Shown: piece by piece, positions 51,175 to 62,480 of the stretch
How the letters are laid out: every line of letters starts with the position of its first letter
Numbering within the stretch: position 1 is the stretch's first letter
NCBI RefSeq assembly: GCF_050948175.1
Contig: NC_135202.1
Span: 3,038,001 to 3,102,000 of the forward strand
DNA: 64,000 bases
DNA from: Xylocopa sonorina
Taxonomy: Eukaryota > Arthropoda > Insecta > Hymenoptera > Apidae
Direction of reading: 5' to 3'
Position numbers and translations under genes: made by a program
The notes under the pieces: model-generated
Seen by the model: the letters and a program-made list of their open reading frames with translations, nothing else
Databases searched by the model: none
What the model was told of the DNA's origin: nothing

Positions 51175-52399
51175 AAATACTGTTTACAATAAAGTCTAAG
51201 AGCTAACAAAACAAAATTGTTTACAAGTAACAAGTAGCTGAGAAACTACCCTTTGAAGTAAATTTCAAATGAAATGCTTTAAACAGTTGTTGAAAAATAA
51301 TTCGGAGTGCAAAAGGCGATTCGATATCTCAAAGGTTGGTTTCTAATTAGAGAAAAATTCATGCATCTTCTGACGTTCCTTACATTAATTAATTTAAATA
51401 ACTTTTAACAGCGAACGCGAAGAAATTGTATGACAGTGAAACTTCGCTTTGAGCTGCGCTAAATTAATGCAGAGAGTAGTATCTACGAATTTAAAAAAGA
51501 ATGTATATTTTTCAAATAATAATTTTAAATGGAAGAAGTTGAACTTTCAAACAGCAGTATGAGAAAACCAGTCCAATTAGAACTGCAGTAATTGTCAGCA
51601 CTGCATTCTTCAATAACATTATTGTTTTATCGTCACGCTAATATTTCTAATATTCGTGACATAAATCTATTAATCAAGTTATAGATGGAATTTAGCAATA
51701 TTTTCTGACAAAATTGGAGGATAAAGAGATAAAAAAGGTGATAGATCTCGTAAACCACGTTTATGCACCCTAATTTATCCGATAGTATGGTATTTCGTTC
51801 AAATATGACTGCATTATTAACTATACTTTAGTCATGGAAAAAATAATAGATAAAACCAGGTTTGTCTCGTATTCGATTAAAACATTGTAGAGAATCAGTC
51901 GACCGCATAACAATTAATTAAAAACTACTTTTGATCTCGAGCGATGGACAATTATCGAAATGTAAAAATTGTACGATCGTTAACAGTCTAAAAGATTACG
52001 GTAACTACTAGTTACGATAATCAGGAGGATTTCGCAACAGCCAGTCGATGGTACTTAATTGGTGTAAGATCAATTGAATTTTGAGGGCAAAAAAGGCGCA
52101 CGTTTAACTGCAATTGCTGGGGTAATTGACTGTTCAAGTTATAAATGTGCTACTCATGTGATACGACGGATGGCAAAAAATACATATCTGGTTTGCAGGT
52201 ATTTACATATCTTAGGTAAACACCTCGAATATCACTAGTGCCAATTATCTCGCGGTGCAAGTTACGCGTGGCATTTGCGCATACCTTCGTATTTACTGTA
52301 AGCAGCCGCGAAAATAGAGTCAGTCGATGTCGTGAAAATTACGTGTCAGCGTGTAAGAAAGGAAAGCAACGAAATGGAAATTCGGTTTATCAGGTTCGA
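51175..52399. other. AT-rich intergenic DNA
   Basis: No gene, RNA or repeat that I can support. Confidence 0.5.
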
Positions 52400-52520
52400 T
52401 TCGTTCGCATCGAGAAACAAAAATTCTCGTTTTTCAAACGAGACGAACGTCATCATCGAGAAACGGGAATTCTCGTTTCGCGGCACGTGCGCACGCGACA
52501 GTTTCAATAAAACATCTTAA
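52400..52520 (-). mobile_element. Palindrome-ended repeat, copy 2 (inverted)
   Basis: Two palindromic cores lie in tandem: GAGAAACAAAAATTCTCG (52412-52429) and GAGAAACGGGAATTCTCGTT (from 52458). Read on the minus strand, TTTTATTGAAACTGTCGCG, a GTGCGCACGTGCC stretch and CGCGAAACGAGAATTC follow the order of the copy at 45490-45599. Confidence 0.55.
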
Positions 52521-52917
52521 CGTATTCGCGACTGCTGACGCAAGATTCATGTCGTTTCAAATTCGATTTCCGGTTGTCGCTGACGTGAATTCGTGTTCTG
52601 CGATTTCTATCTCTGAATGCAGCGACATTATCAAATATTATCACTTTTATCCTCATCTTAACGATGTAAGTTAACGGCAACCAGCATCAAAATAGCGTTA
52701 TCTAGAGAAATTTCAAAAATTTACCGTAATGTACCGTTCGCAGATATGTTAATTACGAAAATAATTATTGCGATTTTAGTACACGCGTGTTGAAATATCT
52801 TTAGATCACTGAAGTAGTCCGAGTTACATCAAAAGTTTGTGAAAAGCAGCAAAGGGAAACGCGAAATTTCCGTTTGCCTTGGCGGGCGAAATTTTCAGAT
52901 ATTCCGATCGAGAAAGA

Positions 52918-53200
52918 CGCAGAAAATTCAAATATCGAACATTTAATTTTGCAATTTTATTCCTAACTATCTTATTTTAAGTTGTAACACGTTGTATTCC
53001 TCTTAAGTAATTTATTAATTTATTCAATAAAATTAATAAAGTATACAATTAGGTGAAAATAGCGATTCTCGAGCTTGGAAGTCGAGGTTCAACGATGAGT
53101 TTCACCCTTTAAGAATGGAGACGAGTTTCAACACCCTTTAAGACGAGTTTCACTTCCACTAAGTTCGCGAACCATTTATCAAACGATGTTTTACCAGCCT
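52918..53200 (+). repeat. Dispersed AT-rich repeat, copy 1
   Basis: TTTAATTTTGCAATTTTATT, TAACTATCTTATTTTAA and TTGTATTCCTCTTAAGTAAT, then CGAGGTTCAAC and GCGAACCATT, recur in the same order at 55620-55950. Within this copy, GACGAGTTTCA/CCCTTTAAG is tandemly repeated at 53095-53155. Confidence 0.6.
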
Positions 53201-53719
53201 TCCAATGGAAATTTAGTGCGCGAAGCAGTAATTACCACGATCGTGACAGGAACGTTCACCAAGCCGCGCATCGCAAAGATGGCGGACTCCAGCTGCGCTC
53301 TGCGATGCGGAGGAATCCTGGTTTTGCGCACAATTGACATGATAATGCATTAATCGTAGAATATCGAAAGAAAACTATGACTGAGGAAGCGGTAACGAGC
53401 GAATTATGGTCTCGTAACCGATCGACTTCTTTTCTGTTTGTGCTTTCGTTCGTATTTAGTTCTTCTTCGTTCTGATCTTGTTTAGAAAAGTGGAAAATTT
53501 TCTACCATATTTGTTTTTCCGTGTGCTTATCGATGTTGCATAATCGTGCGGCTCGACTTCCGCTTACTTAAGGAAGCCATGTAGATTTTACCAGTAAACA
53601 TAATGATTCATTTTAATAATTCCATGCTTATTATTGCAGAACAGTGCAATTCTTGACGCGCTGATCACCAAATTTCTCATTCGTTATCATTCTATTTCAA
53701 TGATCTAAAGATACTTTAC

Positions 53720-53836
53720 TACATATACGTATTAAAACTGCAATAATTATTTCTGTAATCAATATATTCTATTGAAATTTTCAAGGTTTGCATTTAAGAA
53801 ACGAGAGTTCTCGTTTCCTGACGCGAACGTGTTAAG
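53720..53836 (+). mobile_element. Palindrome-ended repeat, copy 3
   Basis: ACTGCAATAATTATTTCTG and ATTCTATTGAAATTTTC are followed by the 20-bp core GAAACGAGAGTTCTCGTTTC (53798-53817) and CGAACGTGTTAA. It aligns with the copy at 45490-45599 over about 110 bases. Confidence 0.6.
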
Positions 53837-54003
53837 AGAAAGCAGAATGTCTATGGTAATTTATCATTCGATGAATCATTTCACATTTTAATTCAGATTA
53901 CGATACACCGCGAAACAAAGCCGGTCGAGGGCTGGTTGCGCAATCGGTTGGATAGCCATCGCGTTAATAGAAGAAAACAATAAGAATAATCACGGTAATC
54001 GCC

Positions 54004-54258
54004 ATGAAACAACGCCTTTGGAAATCTTCTGATTATTTCCCTTTTGTAATAGACGTGTTTACAATCTGTTTGTTTATCGCTACTTCGCACGCGATAATTT
54101 TACCGATACCGCAGTATTACAGAAGTGACGGAGCAGCCATCAGCGTCGTGAAGGTAGAGAAGAACGCGAAAAAGACGGGATTATTAATTACGCTGGCCGC
54201 GAACGGATACTTGACTATTCAAATGGCACCCGGGAACAGTGTCTACACAGCCGAGTGA
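54004..54258 (+). CDS. Small candidate secreted protein, 84 residues
   Basis: An intronless ORF runs from ATG at 54004 (context ATCGCCATGA) to TGA at 54256-54258. The N-terminal part holds a hydrophobic stretch (FPFVIDVFTICLFIATSHA) like a signal peptide with a cleavage site after SHA. The predicted mature part has about 54 residues and contains ILPIPQYYRSDGAA, a basic VEKNAKKTG segment and LLITLAANGYLTIQM. There are no Cys in the mature part. Codon use resembles that of the real exons in this window. I do not recognise the family. Function is unknown; expression evidence would be needed to be sure it is a gene. Confidence 0.5.
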   Translation: MKQRLWKSSDYFPFVIDVFTICLFIATSHAIILPIPQYYRSDGAAISVVKVEKNAKKTGLLITLAANGYLTIQMAPGNSVYTAE

Positions 54259-55251
54259 ATCTAGATTGAGCCTGGTTAGTCGATTCGCGTGCTTCTCGTC
54301 ACATGTTTCAAGTGCACTTTCCATCTCGAACGAATTGTATTACTGGTCGTACTAAAGAATACTTAGTCGCGCGATAAATTACGCTAAAAGTATGATTCGA
54401 AATGATCGGAGCAAAACAGTCCGGCCCTGTTACCTTTTCGAGTATGCAAAACTAAGTTTCGCAAAGAAAAAGAAAAAAAAAAGTGAAATCGAAGAGTAGC
54501 GTGAATTTCATAAGTGACTCTAACGATCGGAATCAGCGGTATAATTTATGCGGCGTTATTAATAATTTATTATTAAATTGCTCTAACGATTGATCGACAT
54601 CTAAATACCCGCTCCATCGTACCGAATGATCGTTTTTTACAAACTACTTTACGTAATGGCCGACCTCGCCGTTTAAAACGTACATTATAACTATATACTC
54701 TCTGTACGATACCTCGTGGGAGGACCTGTATACCTAAATTCCCAAGTGTAAATGAGACGGCTTGATTAATTATTAATATCGAGAATCGCCGTCCACGGAT
54801 AGGCCCCATGCTCGTTTGGCTATCTCGCGACAAGTCACTGTTGCATTTTAAATAGCACTTGAAGAATGTCGATTTTCTTTCCAAAGAAATAAACAATCCG
54901 TTGCCGAGTGGCTCTAAATTTTCAATTTCATTCAATTTTTTTCCCAAAAATAAAGAACTATCGGAAAATAGTGTATCACTTACAAATTTATTTAAATTTT
55001 AATTGTGTAAAATGCATTGTATGTAAGTTTATATATATAAGTTATATATAGTTTATAAAAATTAGCTGATAAATCTTACCTTATAAGTTTAGTTATATAA
55101 GTTATATAGTTATATATGTATTGCATATCGATGTATAGTGGTATAAATTAAAAATTAGCTCGTAAGAGATAAGAAACTCGTAAAAATAGCTCTGAACCCA
55201 ATTAAATTAGTTGAACGTTCGAATCTTGGCGCTTCGATTCCAAGAAATCCG

Positions 55252-55460
55252 ATTATTCCTGAAAATGACGTCATTTTCCTGGAAATGGCACATTACGGAT
55301 ACTTCCTCGCCTATCATGTTCTTCTGATACAAAATCCTATTTTTCGAGATTTTTAAATTGAGAACCTGATTTTTCGACTTTGTATCAGGAGAACATGATA
55401 GGTGAGGAGGTATCCGTAATATGCCACTTCCTGGAAAATGACGTCATTTCCAAGAATCTC
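55252..55460. repeat. Long imperfect inverted repeat with CRE-like palindromes
   Basis: The left arm (about 55259-55333) and the complement of the right arm (about 55379-55456) agree over some 75 bases with few mismatches: GAAAATGACGTCATTTTCC, GGATACTTCCTCGCCTATCA, then TGTTCTTCTGATACAAA. The loop is about 45 bases. TGACGTCA inside an 18-bp palindrome occurs in both arms. A third partial copy (TACGTATCAGGAAAACATGA) lies at about 55573-55600. Confidence 0.85.
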
Positions 55461-55619
55461 CGAAATTCTTCCTAGAAAATGACATCAATTTTCGAACGTT
55501 ATTTTTTTTTACCCTTATTTTCCAGAAAATGCAAGTTTACGCATTTTTCGATCGAGAACTCGATATTTGGACTACGTATCAGGAAAACATGATAGCCGAG
55601 GAGTTATTCGAATAAAGCG

Positions 55620-55950
55620 TGGGAAATACAAATTCCGAAAATTTAATTTTACGATTTTACTGCTAGCTGTCTTATTCTAATTTGTGAATGAAGTGGAGAT
55701 GGATAGAGATAAAAGAAAATAACGAAACATGTTGTATTCCTCTTAACTAATTAATTTATATAACAATATGTAAAAATATGAAATTAATAATAACAGTGGT
55801 GTCCAAACAGTCCGCAATGTATTCCGCTTGCATATATCGATGCACCGGCTTTCTTGATAATTCAATAAAATCGGTGAATAACGCAAAGGTAGATTTACTT
55901 GTCAGAATCCGAGGTTGAACGCGAACCGCTCAAAGAAACGATGTGGAACA
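55620..55950 (+). repeat. Dispersed AT-rich repeat, copy 2
   Basis: TTTAATTTTACGATTTTACT, TAGCTGTCTTATTCTAA, TTGTATTCCTCTTAACTAAT, CGAGGTTGAAC and GCGAACCGCTC follow the order of 52918-53200, with an extra segment of about 50 bases in the middle. Confidence 0.6.
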
Positions 55951-58900
55951 AGGGCAAACACCATTGCGCCACCGCGTTTTCTTCTTTCCTAAAAATCTTT
56001 ACGCTGAAAAAAGTGAATAAGTCCGTTTTGCCTCGGTCGATCGGACCGATCTGATTATCGCTTTCAACTGGCGCGCCGTTTAATCTATCCGTTTATCGTC
56101 TAACTTACTGTGTCGCGCCCAGATTACGTAGTAGTTAAATTATGCACGAAAAGAAGTAGAATAAGAAGAGGGAAGGCGCGGAGGGCGAAAAAAGAAACGG
56201 GAATTGGTTCTTTTTGCGTGCAGTTGCCGCGAGTTGAACGGCCACTCGTGCACAATTTTAGAATTACCATCTGTACCGAGTGGGAGCCGACCGATAAAGG
56301 TTCTCGTTACTCATATTGCAGCGACGCGAGAGCAACGTAAAAATTATTGTTACTATACCAGACCACACCTGCGATGCAAGGCTAGATTTTTATCTCGTCG
56401 CTAATACGCCGATACGTAGCGTTTATTTCGTCACTTCTCGATCGTTTTTTAATCACTTTCTCGCGTTTCCCTGACGAACGTTTCGCCGTTTCTGCGGAAT
56501 TGCTTCCTCTACGATAGATACCAAAATGGCTGCCACTCTTTAATCGCGGTTTCAATGATTTAACTAATTGCGTTCCATGTGAACGATCAAGATATACGAC
56601 GATAACTGCTAATCGTGCTTGATGATCAGATTTATTAATGATCACTATTCGCTTTTAATTAACCCTCTCGTTGTTTACAAAGCGCTGCGGAGGAAATACG
56701 TCGCGAGGCAACATGGCGGTTCGCGTCACACCATGGACATCCCCATGTTTGCTGCGTTTCTACTTTTAAATTCAAATACGGGTACAGTTTTCATTCAATA
56801 GTCCATGATTATAATAAAAAAGGAAAAATCGTATTATTAACGATATTAAATGTATTCGAAAGAATTTTGAAAAAATATCTCACCGTACTACCAAAACGAT
56901 TCCATCTACGAAAGAAACAAAACGCTCGCAAACTTCGTACAGAAAGCAAATTGCGTAAAAGGACGATGAATTTTCGCAACGAGCGCGATATTGCGTTACG
57001 TGTACCACCGTGTATGAAGCTATTATTGTACACGTTAGAAATGAAACAGACTTTTGTTCAAATTATCGAACGAGACGTCGAGGTTCAGTGAAAATCACTT
57101 AAATGAGATCTCTTGCGTCATTCGACGAGATATCTCGTCCTCGACGGTAAACGAATTAAGTTATTTGCTGGAGGCGTGGGTGTTGAAATCATTAACAGCT
57201 ATCGCTTTTCTGCTCCGCTGGGAATCAACGAAATCGCGCTTCGATCAATCTGAATCTCCAGTGAGGTGTTGTTGCTTGAATTATCAATTCGCTGAACCGA
57301 CGTGAAAAGTTACAATTCACGTCTATCGCCCGTTGTTAATTGTTAAGCACTCTATTACGTTACTCGCCGCTGTTCTGCCTCTAAATCATCGCCTCGCGTA
57401 CAACAGGGTTATGGTTTTAACGATATCCATCATGAACCCGTCGTTCTTTCCAACGAAGTTCTCTCACGTGCCGGTAATTTATTATCCTCGATTTCGTTCT
57501 ATGTTTAGACGCGTGACGAGCGAATACACTCGTGATACGCGTTCCTACGGCACACCGGGGAATAACGAAAGTGTCTCGTTCAATGACAATGGCGCATTAA
57601 TAAGGAAACAAGGTTGAATTCGATCAGTTAAAGGAATCGACGGCAAGTGCCATTAATATGTTCACCTGGAACACGGAATTGCCTAAGATACATCGTCGAA
57701 ATAATGATTTACGTTTCGTTCGCCTCCATTTAGTCTCTTATCAGTGAGAGAACTAACGCTAATACGATAGAGCTTAGCTCTTGTCAAATTTCGTTCATTC
57801 TTCTCCACCCCTTTCTCAACATTTCTCAACACTTTCTGGTCACGTGGATAACCCACTTTCGAACCACTTACGCGTGAAGCAAGTCTGTTCTAAAGTATAA
57901 TGCGACAGATCTGTAAAAATTATTGCCGCGCTGAGGAGTGAAAAAAGTGACGCCACTTAAATATTCTCGGTGAGAAGTAGATTGCGAGTGATGCGAATAA
58001 GCTCGATAAGAAAGCCTCGCGAGATTTTCGAAACACGACGGAACTCGTTCAAAATAGGGATATCGGCTGCAATTATTCGGGTTCCACTCAGTTATTTAAA
58101 CATTAACAATCGACTAATATGTTTCGTCGTAGAGTTTCCTTAGAGAATTAAAAGGGGGTGTGTATACGTAAGGGAAGATAACACGCGCGAAGGAACAGGA
58201 TGAATGACGCGGATGAATCACACGCTCGATAATTATCGACTCGTGATCACGTGAATGGTGCATAATCATTGGCGTGTCGCGATTTTTTTCCCCCTCGCGT
58301 ATTAATAATTCAATCCGAGATTGCCACAATATCACGTACCGGAGGCCTGCCTGACTGATGACCAATAAGATCACCGACTGTTACAGGGAAAAACAATCGG
58401 TTGTGTGCGTGGTAACTGTCCGTCGCGGAGTAGTTATGGCTCCCGATGACGTTTATTCGGAAATGCCATGATCCTAGACGTGGAATTATGTACCGCTTGT
58501 TCCGAGGGGTATCGAATCACGGAAAGTCGCGTAATTACTTTGATGCACGGAGAGAAATGTAATCCAGGGGTAAGTGGGGGAACCACCCCCGGAATCTTGG
58601 CGATGGCATCGATGCGGCAGCGAAATGGCAAAAAGATAAGAGGATTTCCTTACGGATTTCATTTTATTTCCCTCTTTGTGTAATTAAGCTCTTTCTATGT
58701 AAGACTTTATTGTATTACTGGCTGCATCGAGAGGGTTGGGAAAGGGAATGTCGTGTAGTTCTTCTTTCAGTATTTGATTTTCTTTTGAATTTCCTTTTAA
58801 GGATCTGTGTATTTGAAAGAATGCAACGTCAATTTTGTTTGAAAAAAATGCGATGGAAGATGAGAAAGTATTTGGGGTTTTACTTTAAACTATTATTAGC

Positions 58901-60260
58901 AGCAAAAGGTATTTATTATTTCGTGGAACGTTCTCTCTGATGGGAAAATACAAAAAGTAATATATAAAATATGAATTGTTGGGTATGGAATAGCTTAATT
59001 AATTAGAATACGGAAAGGCCTTGGAAGAAACGATACAAATCACTCACAACGTTGAGAAGAAATCTATAAAAGAACTTGTGATTCATTGAATGCAATTCGC
59101 AGCTTTCAACGATAATTAGATTACAAATAAATATATTCCAACAATAATGTACTATTATTCGTCAAATTTGTACTATTGATTCGTGTTATGAAATGCTGCA
59201 CCAAATTGGAAAAATAATTTATTAGAAAAGAGAGGCGGTACGTTTTTATACGATAAATTTAAATGCCCTTAAGACAGCGTAACACTTTTAGTTGCAGATA
59301 CTGAATGTCGATCAGTTTGAGCACTTTTCATAGAGATGGCGCCGCTGATTGTCGGTATTTTTTCAAATTTAAAATTCCATAAAATCAAATAATGTTGTCA
59401 ATAATTACCAAAAAAATAGTATATAAGCACGATATGTGTAAATATACTGTAGAATATTTATTTAATTAATATACGTGTTTAACATATATGTCTTTATATA
59501 TAGCACACACCCAATGCACAAAAACACCATGACAAATTATAAATTTTGCCTTTACTATCGCTAATAATCCACTCGAGTGGTTGAAATGTTACTTCAAATA
59601 ATATGAATAAAAGAATTTGGATCTGTGCTCTTTTTTTGTACGATCGGTAATTCAGAACATGAGACACAATGTCCCATGAAATAAATGGTTTATCTGTGTA
59701 CCTTAATGGTGGAGGATCCGCTATTCGGTGGAAGCTTATCTCTCGCAATCATTTATGATAGTTTCACCATAATAATTCTATCCAATTTACGTTGAATTGG
59801 TAACATTGCGGATGATACCAAACGATAGAGAGGCGTGCGTAGCCTTGGTCATCAGATGGTAGCACAAGACTTATTCCCGTAGGAAGTATAGTATGTGAAA
59901 ACTATGAAGTAACCGCCTCTTCACGCGTCTTATATGGTCACACGTATAATTGTACTGTGCTGCAGTATAATCAAAACTATTATATTAAACATCGTGTGCT
60001 GCTGCACATAGGTGTACCTTTTTTCTTTTTCGCTCTTCGATGTGTCGTTAACGCACAATTCTCGAACAGAAATCTCACTGCCCATCAATCAAGGATCAGT
60101 GCATAACGAAGTGATGTGGTTTTCGTGACAGTTTTGCTCGCGCGGAAATATGGTTATATTTAGTATATGACGACCACAGTGTTTTACACCACGGAGTACT
60201 GCCACTCCCCCGTTCTAATATTTATACTGTTTCTCGGTTGCATTTAATAATCGAACGAAA
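55951..60260. other. Gene-poor intergenic DNA and 5' flank of ILK
   Basis: No supported exon. Short ORFs near 56867-57617 and 58468-58940 lack motifs and splice context. The ILK promoter should lie within the last few hundred bases; no clear core element is seen. Confidence 0.5.
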
Positions 60261-62480
60261 ATGGAAGATATCTTTCAATGGTGCCGCGAAGGGAATACTA
60301 TACAAGTTCGCGTTTGGTTGGATGACACGGAACATGACATGAACCAAGGGTAAATGCCGAGAGATTCCCTCATCGAGAATGCCCCGGTTCTTTTCGTTTA
60401 TGGTTGTCTGAAAACTGGTACTCTCTTCACCGCCTTTCCGACACTGCTTCTTTATTATTCTCAAAACAGGTCTAATACTTATCTCGCGTGTGGCTTTTGT
60501 TTTCGACCACACGCGAGATAAGCGTTAGAAGTATTTTGAAAACAATAGAAACACAATGCCGGAAAAGGAGTAAGAATAATACTAGCAAAAAAAAATAATT
60601 TTGGAGACTGCTTACTCCTCTTAATGTTTGTTAATACGATTCTCTTAATTATGGCTAATTTCACTTATGATTTCATTCTCTATGTATAGCGATGACCATG
60701 GATTCAGTCCGCTCCATTGGTGTTGCAAAGAGGGTCACTTGAAATTGGCAGAGTTACTGGTTAGCAGAGGAGCCCGCATTAACGCTACTAACAGAGGAGA
60801 CGATACTCCTCTCCATCTTGCCTCTGCTCATGGGCACAAGGAAATAGTTCAATTGGTAGTCAGAATAATTAATTCGCTTGTTTGTACTCCATGTGTAATA
60901 AAAGATATTGGATAATGTTAAACGGGATTACTTCTAAGCGTTTTAATGAAGTTCACATTTGTAGTTACTTAGAAATCGTGCGGACGTCAACGTTACAAAC
61001 GAACATGGCAACACTGCTCTTCATTACGCATGTTTTTGGGGCGATCAGGCAGTCGCGGAAGAACTAGTCGCTGCTGGTGCTCTTGTGTCCATCGCGAACA
61101 AAGATGGTGACACACCTTTGGACAAAGCACGAGGCCATTTAGCTAAGAGATTGCACGGTACTTGATAATTCATAAAAGAAGTTATTATTAACATCAACCT
61201 CTATCAACCGTTAGTTTTATTTTTCCCTTCTAGATTTGGCTGTAGAATATGGACAAGACTTAAAGAAGATCCAGTTCAAGGATCAGAGTTGGTTAGGTTT
61301 AAAAACTAGAAGCCGTAAGTGACATTGTATTCCATGAACCGAGTATTTGTTAGTAGTAATAATTACTGATGTTAAATTACATCATTTAGGTGATGCTACG
61401 TTGTCAAGGCATAAAGGGATAAACATGGCAGACCTATCTTTACACACTCATTTAGCTAGTACACCAAGCGGTGAAACTTGGCGTGGACGTTGGCAGAACA
61501 ATGACATCGTGGCAAAAATTTTGAATATACGCGAATGTACGGCACGAATTTCGAGAGATTTTAACGAGGAATTTCCGAAATTAAGAATTTTTTCTCACCC
61601 TAACGTACTGCCTGTACTCGGTTGTGTCAATCAGCCACCGCAATTAGCGACTGTTTCACAATATATGGCACGTGGGAGTTTGCACAGGCTTTTACACGGC
61701 GGTACAGGTGTTGTCGTTGATACAGCTCGCGCACTCAGGCTTGCTCTGGACGTTGCAAGAGCCATGGCATTTCTTCACGGTCTCGAAAGACACAACAGAT
61801 GTAGATTCCACCTTAATAGTAAACATATTATGGTATCAATCCTTCATTATTAGTGGAACAAGTCGTTACGACAGTGTTAGTCGTCGATTATGTCGATGAT
61901 TAAACTTGTTTGCAGATCGATGAAGATTTAACGGCGCGTGTAAACATGGCGGACTCGAAATTTTCGTTTCAAGAGGTAGGTCGAATTTACGAGCCAGCGT
62001 GGATGTCTCCGGAAGCTTTGAGTAAACGTCCAGCTGACATAAATCTCGAGGCCAGCGATATGTGGAGCTTCGCCGTTTTGTTATGGGAACTTGCGACTAG
62101 AGAAGTTCCGTTCGCAGATCTATCGCCGATGGAGTGTGGCATGAAAGTTCGTTTGATATTTGTGCTTAAATGAACGTGAATTTTAACGAAGAACTACGTT
62201 GGTTTAAAAGTGGATATCAAATGTTTCGAAACCGCGAGAGTTTTCAAGTTTTGATTTAATTTGTGGTTAACCTTTGAATTTTGTTTCGTTTTATTTTGTT
62301 TTGTACTTCTTTATATTTTTTTATTTTTTATAGATCGCGTTGGAGGATCTACGCGTTAGCATACCACCAGGAATCTCACCCCATCTTGCTAAACTTATTA
62401 GAATTTGTATGAACGAGGATCCAGGAAAGCGTCCATCATTTGACATGGTGGTTCCGATACTTGACAAAATGAAACGTTAA
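60261..62480 (+). CDS. Ilk: Integrin-linked kinase (pseudokinase adaptor), complete
   Basis: Seven exons join in phase: 60261-60349, 60690-60855, 60965-61157, 61234-61314, 61390-61832, 61916-62146 and 62334-62480, giving 449 residues; the human protein has 452. ILK binds integrin beta tails and, with PINCH and parvin, links integrins to actin at muscle attachments and focal adhesions. The start MEDIFQWCREGN and ankyrin repeats (SPLHWCCKEGHLKLAELLVS; TPLHLASAHGHKEIVQ; TALHYACFWGDQAVAEELV) fill residues 1-160. A kinase-like domain follows: Lys219 in IVAKIL, no HRD motif (FHLNSKHIM in its place), MADSKF in place of DFG, SPEAL, and DMWSFAVLLWELATREVPFA. These changes are those of known ILKs, so it is a pseudokinase as in other animals. 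The exon 2 donor GTAGTC is weak, but the join to TTACTTAGAAAT restores the third repeat. Intron 1 contains a long inverted repeat. Confidence 0.97.
60419..60578. repeat. Long inverted repeat in ILK intron 1
   Basis: A perfect 16-bp stem, CTTATCTCGCGTGTGG (60478-60493) with its complement at 60507-60522, has a 13-base loop. Weaker complementarity continues outward to about 75 bases per arm (TCAAAAC...CTAATA against TCAAAATACTTCTAACG; CCTTTCCGACACTG against TTTTCCGGCATTG). The transcribed RNA would fold into a long hairpin within the ILK pre-mRNA or its antisense. Confidence 0.85.
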
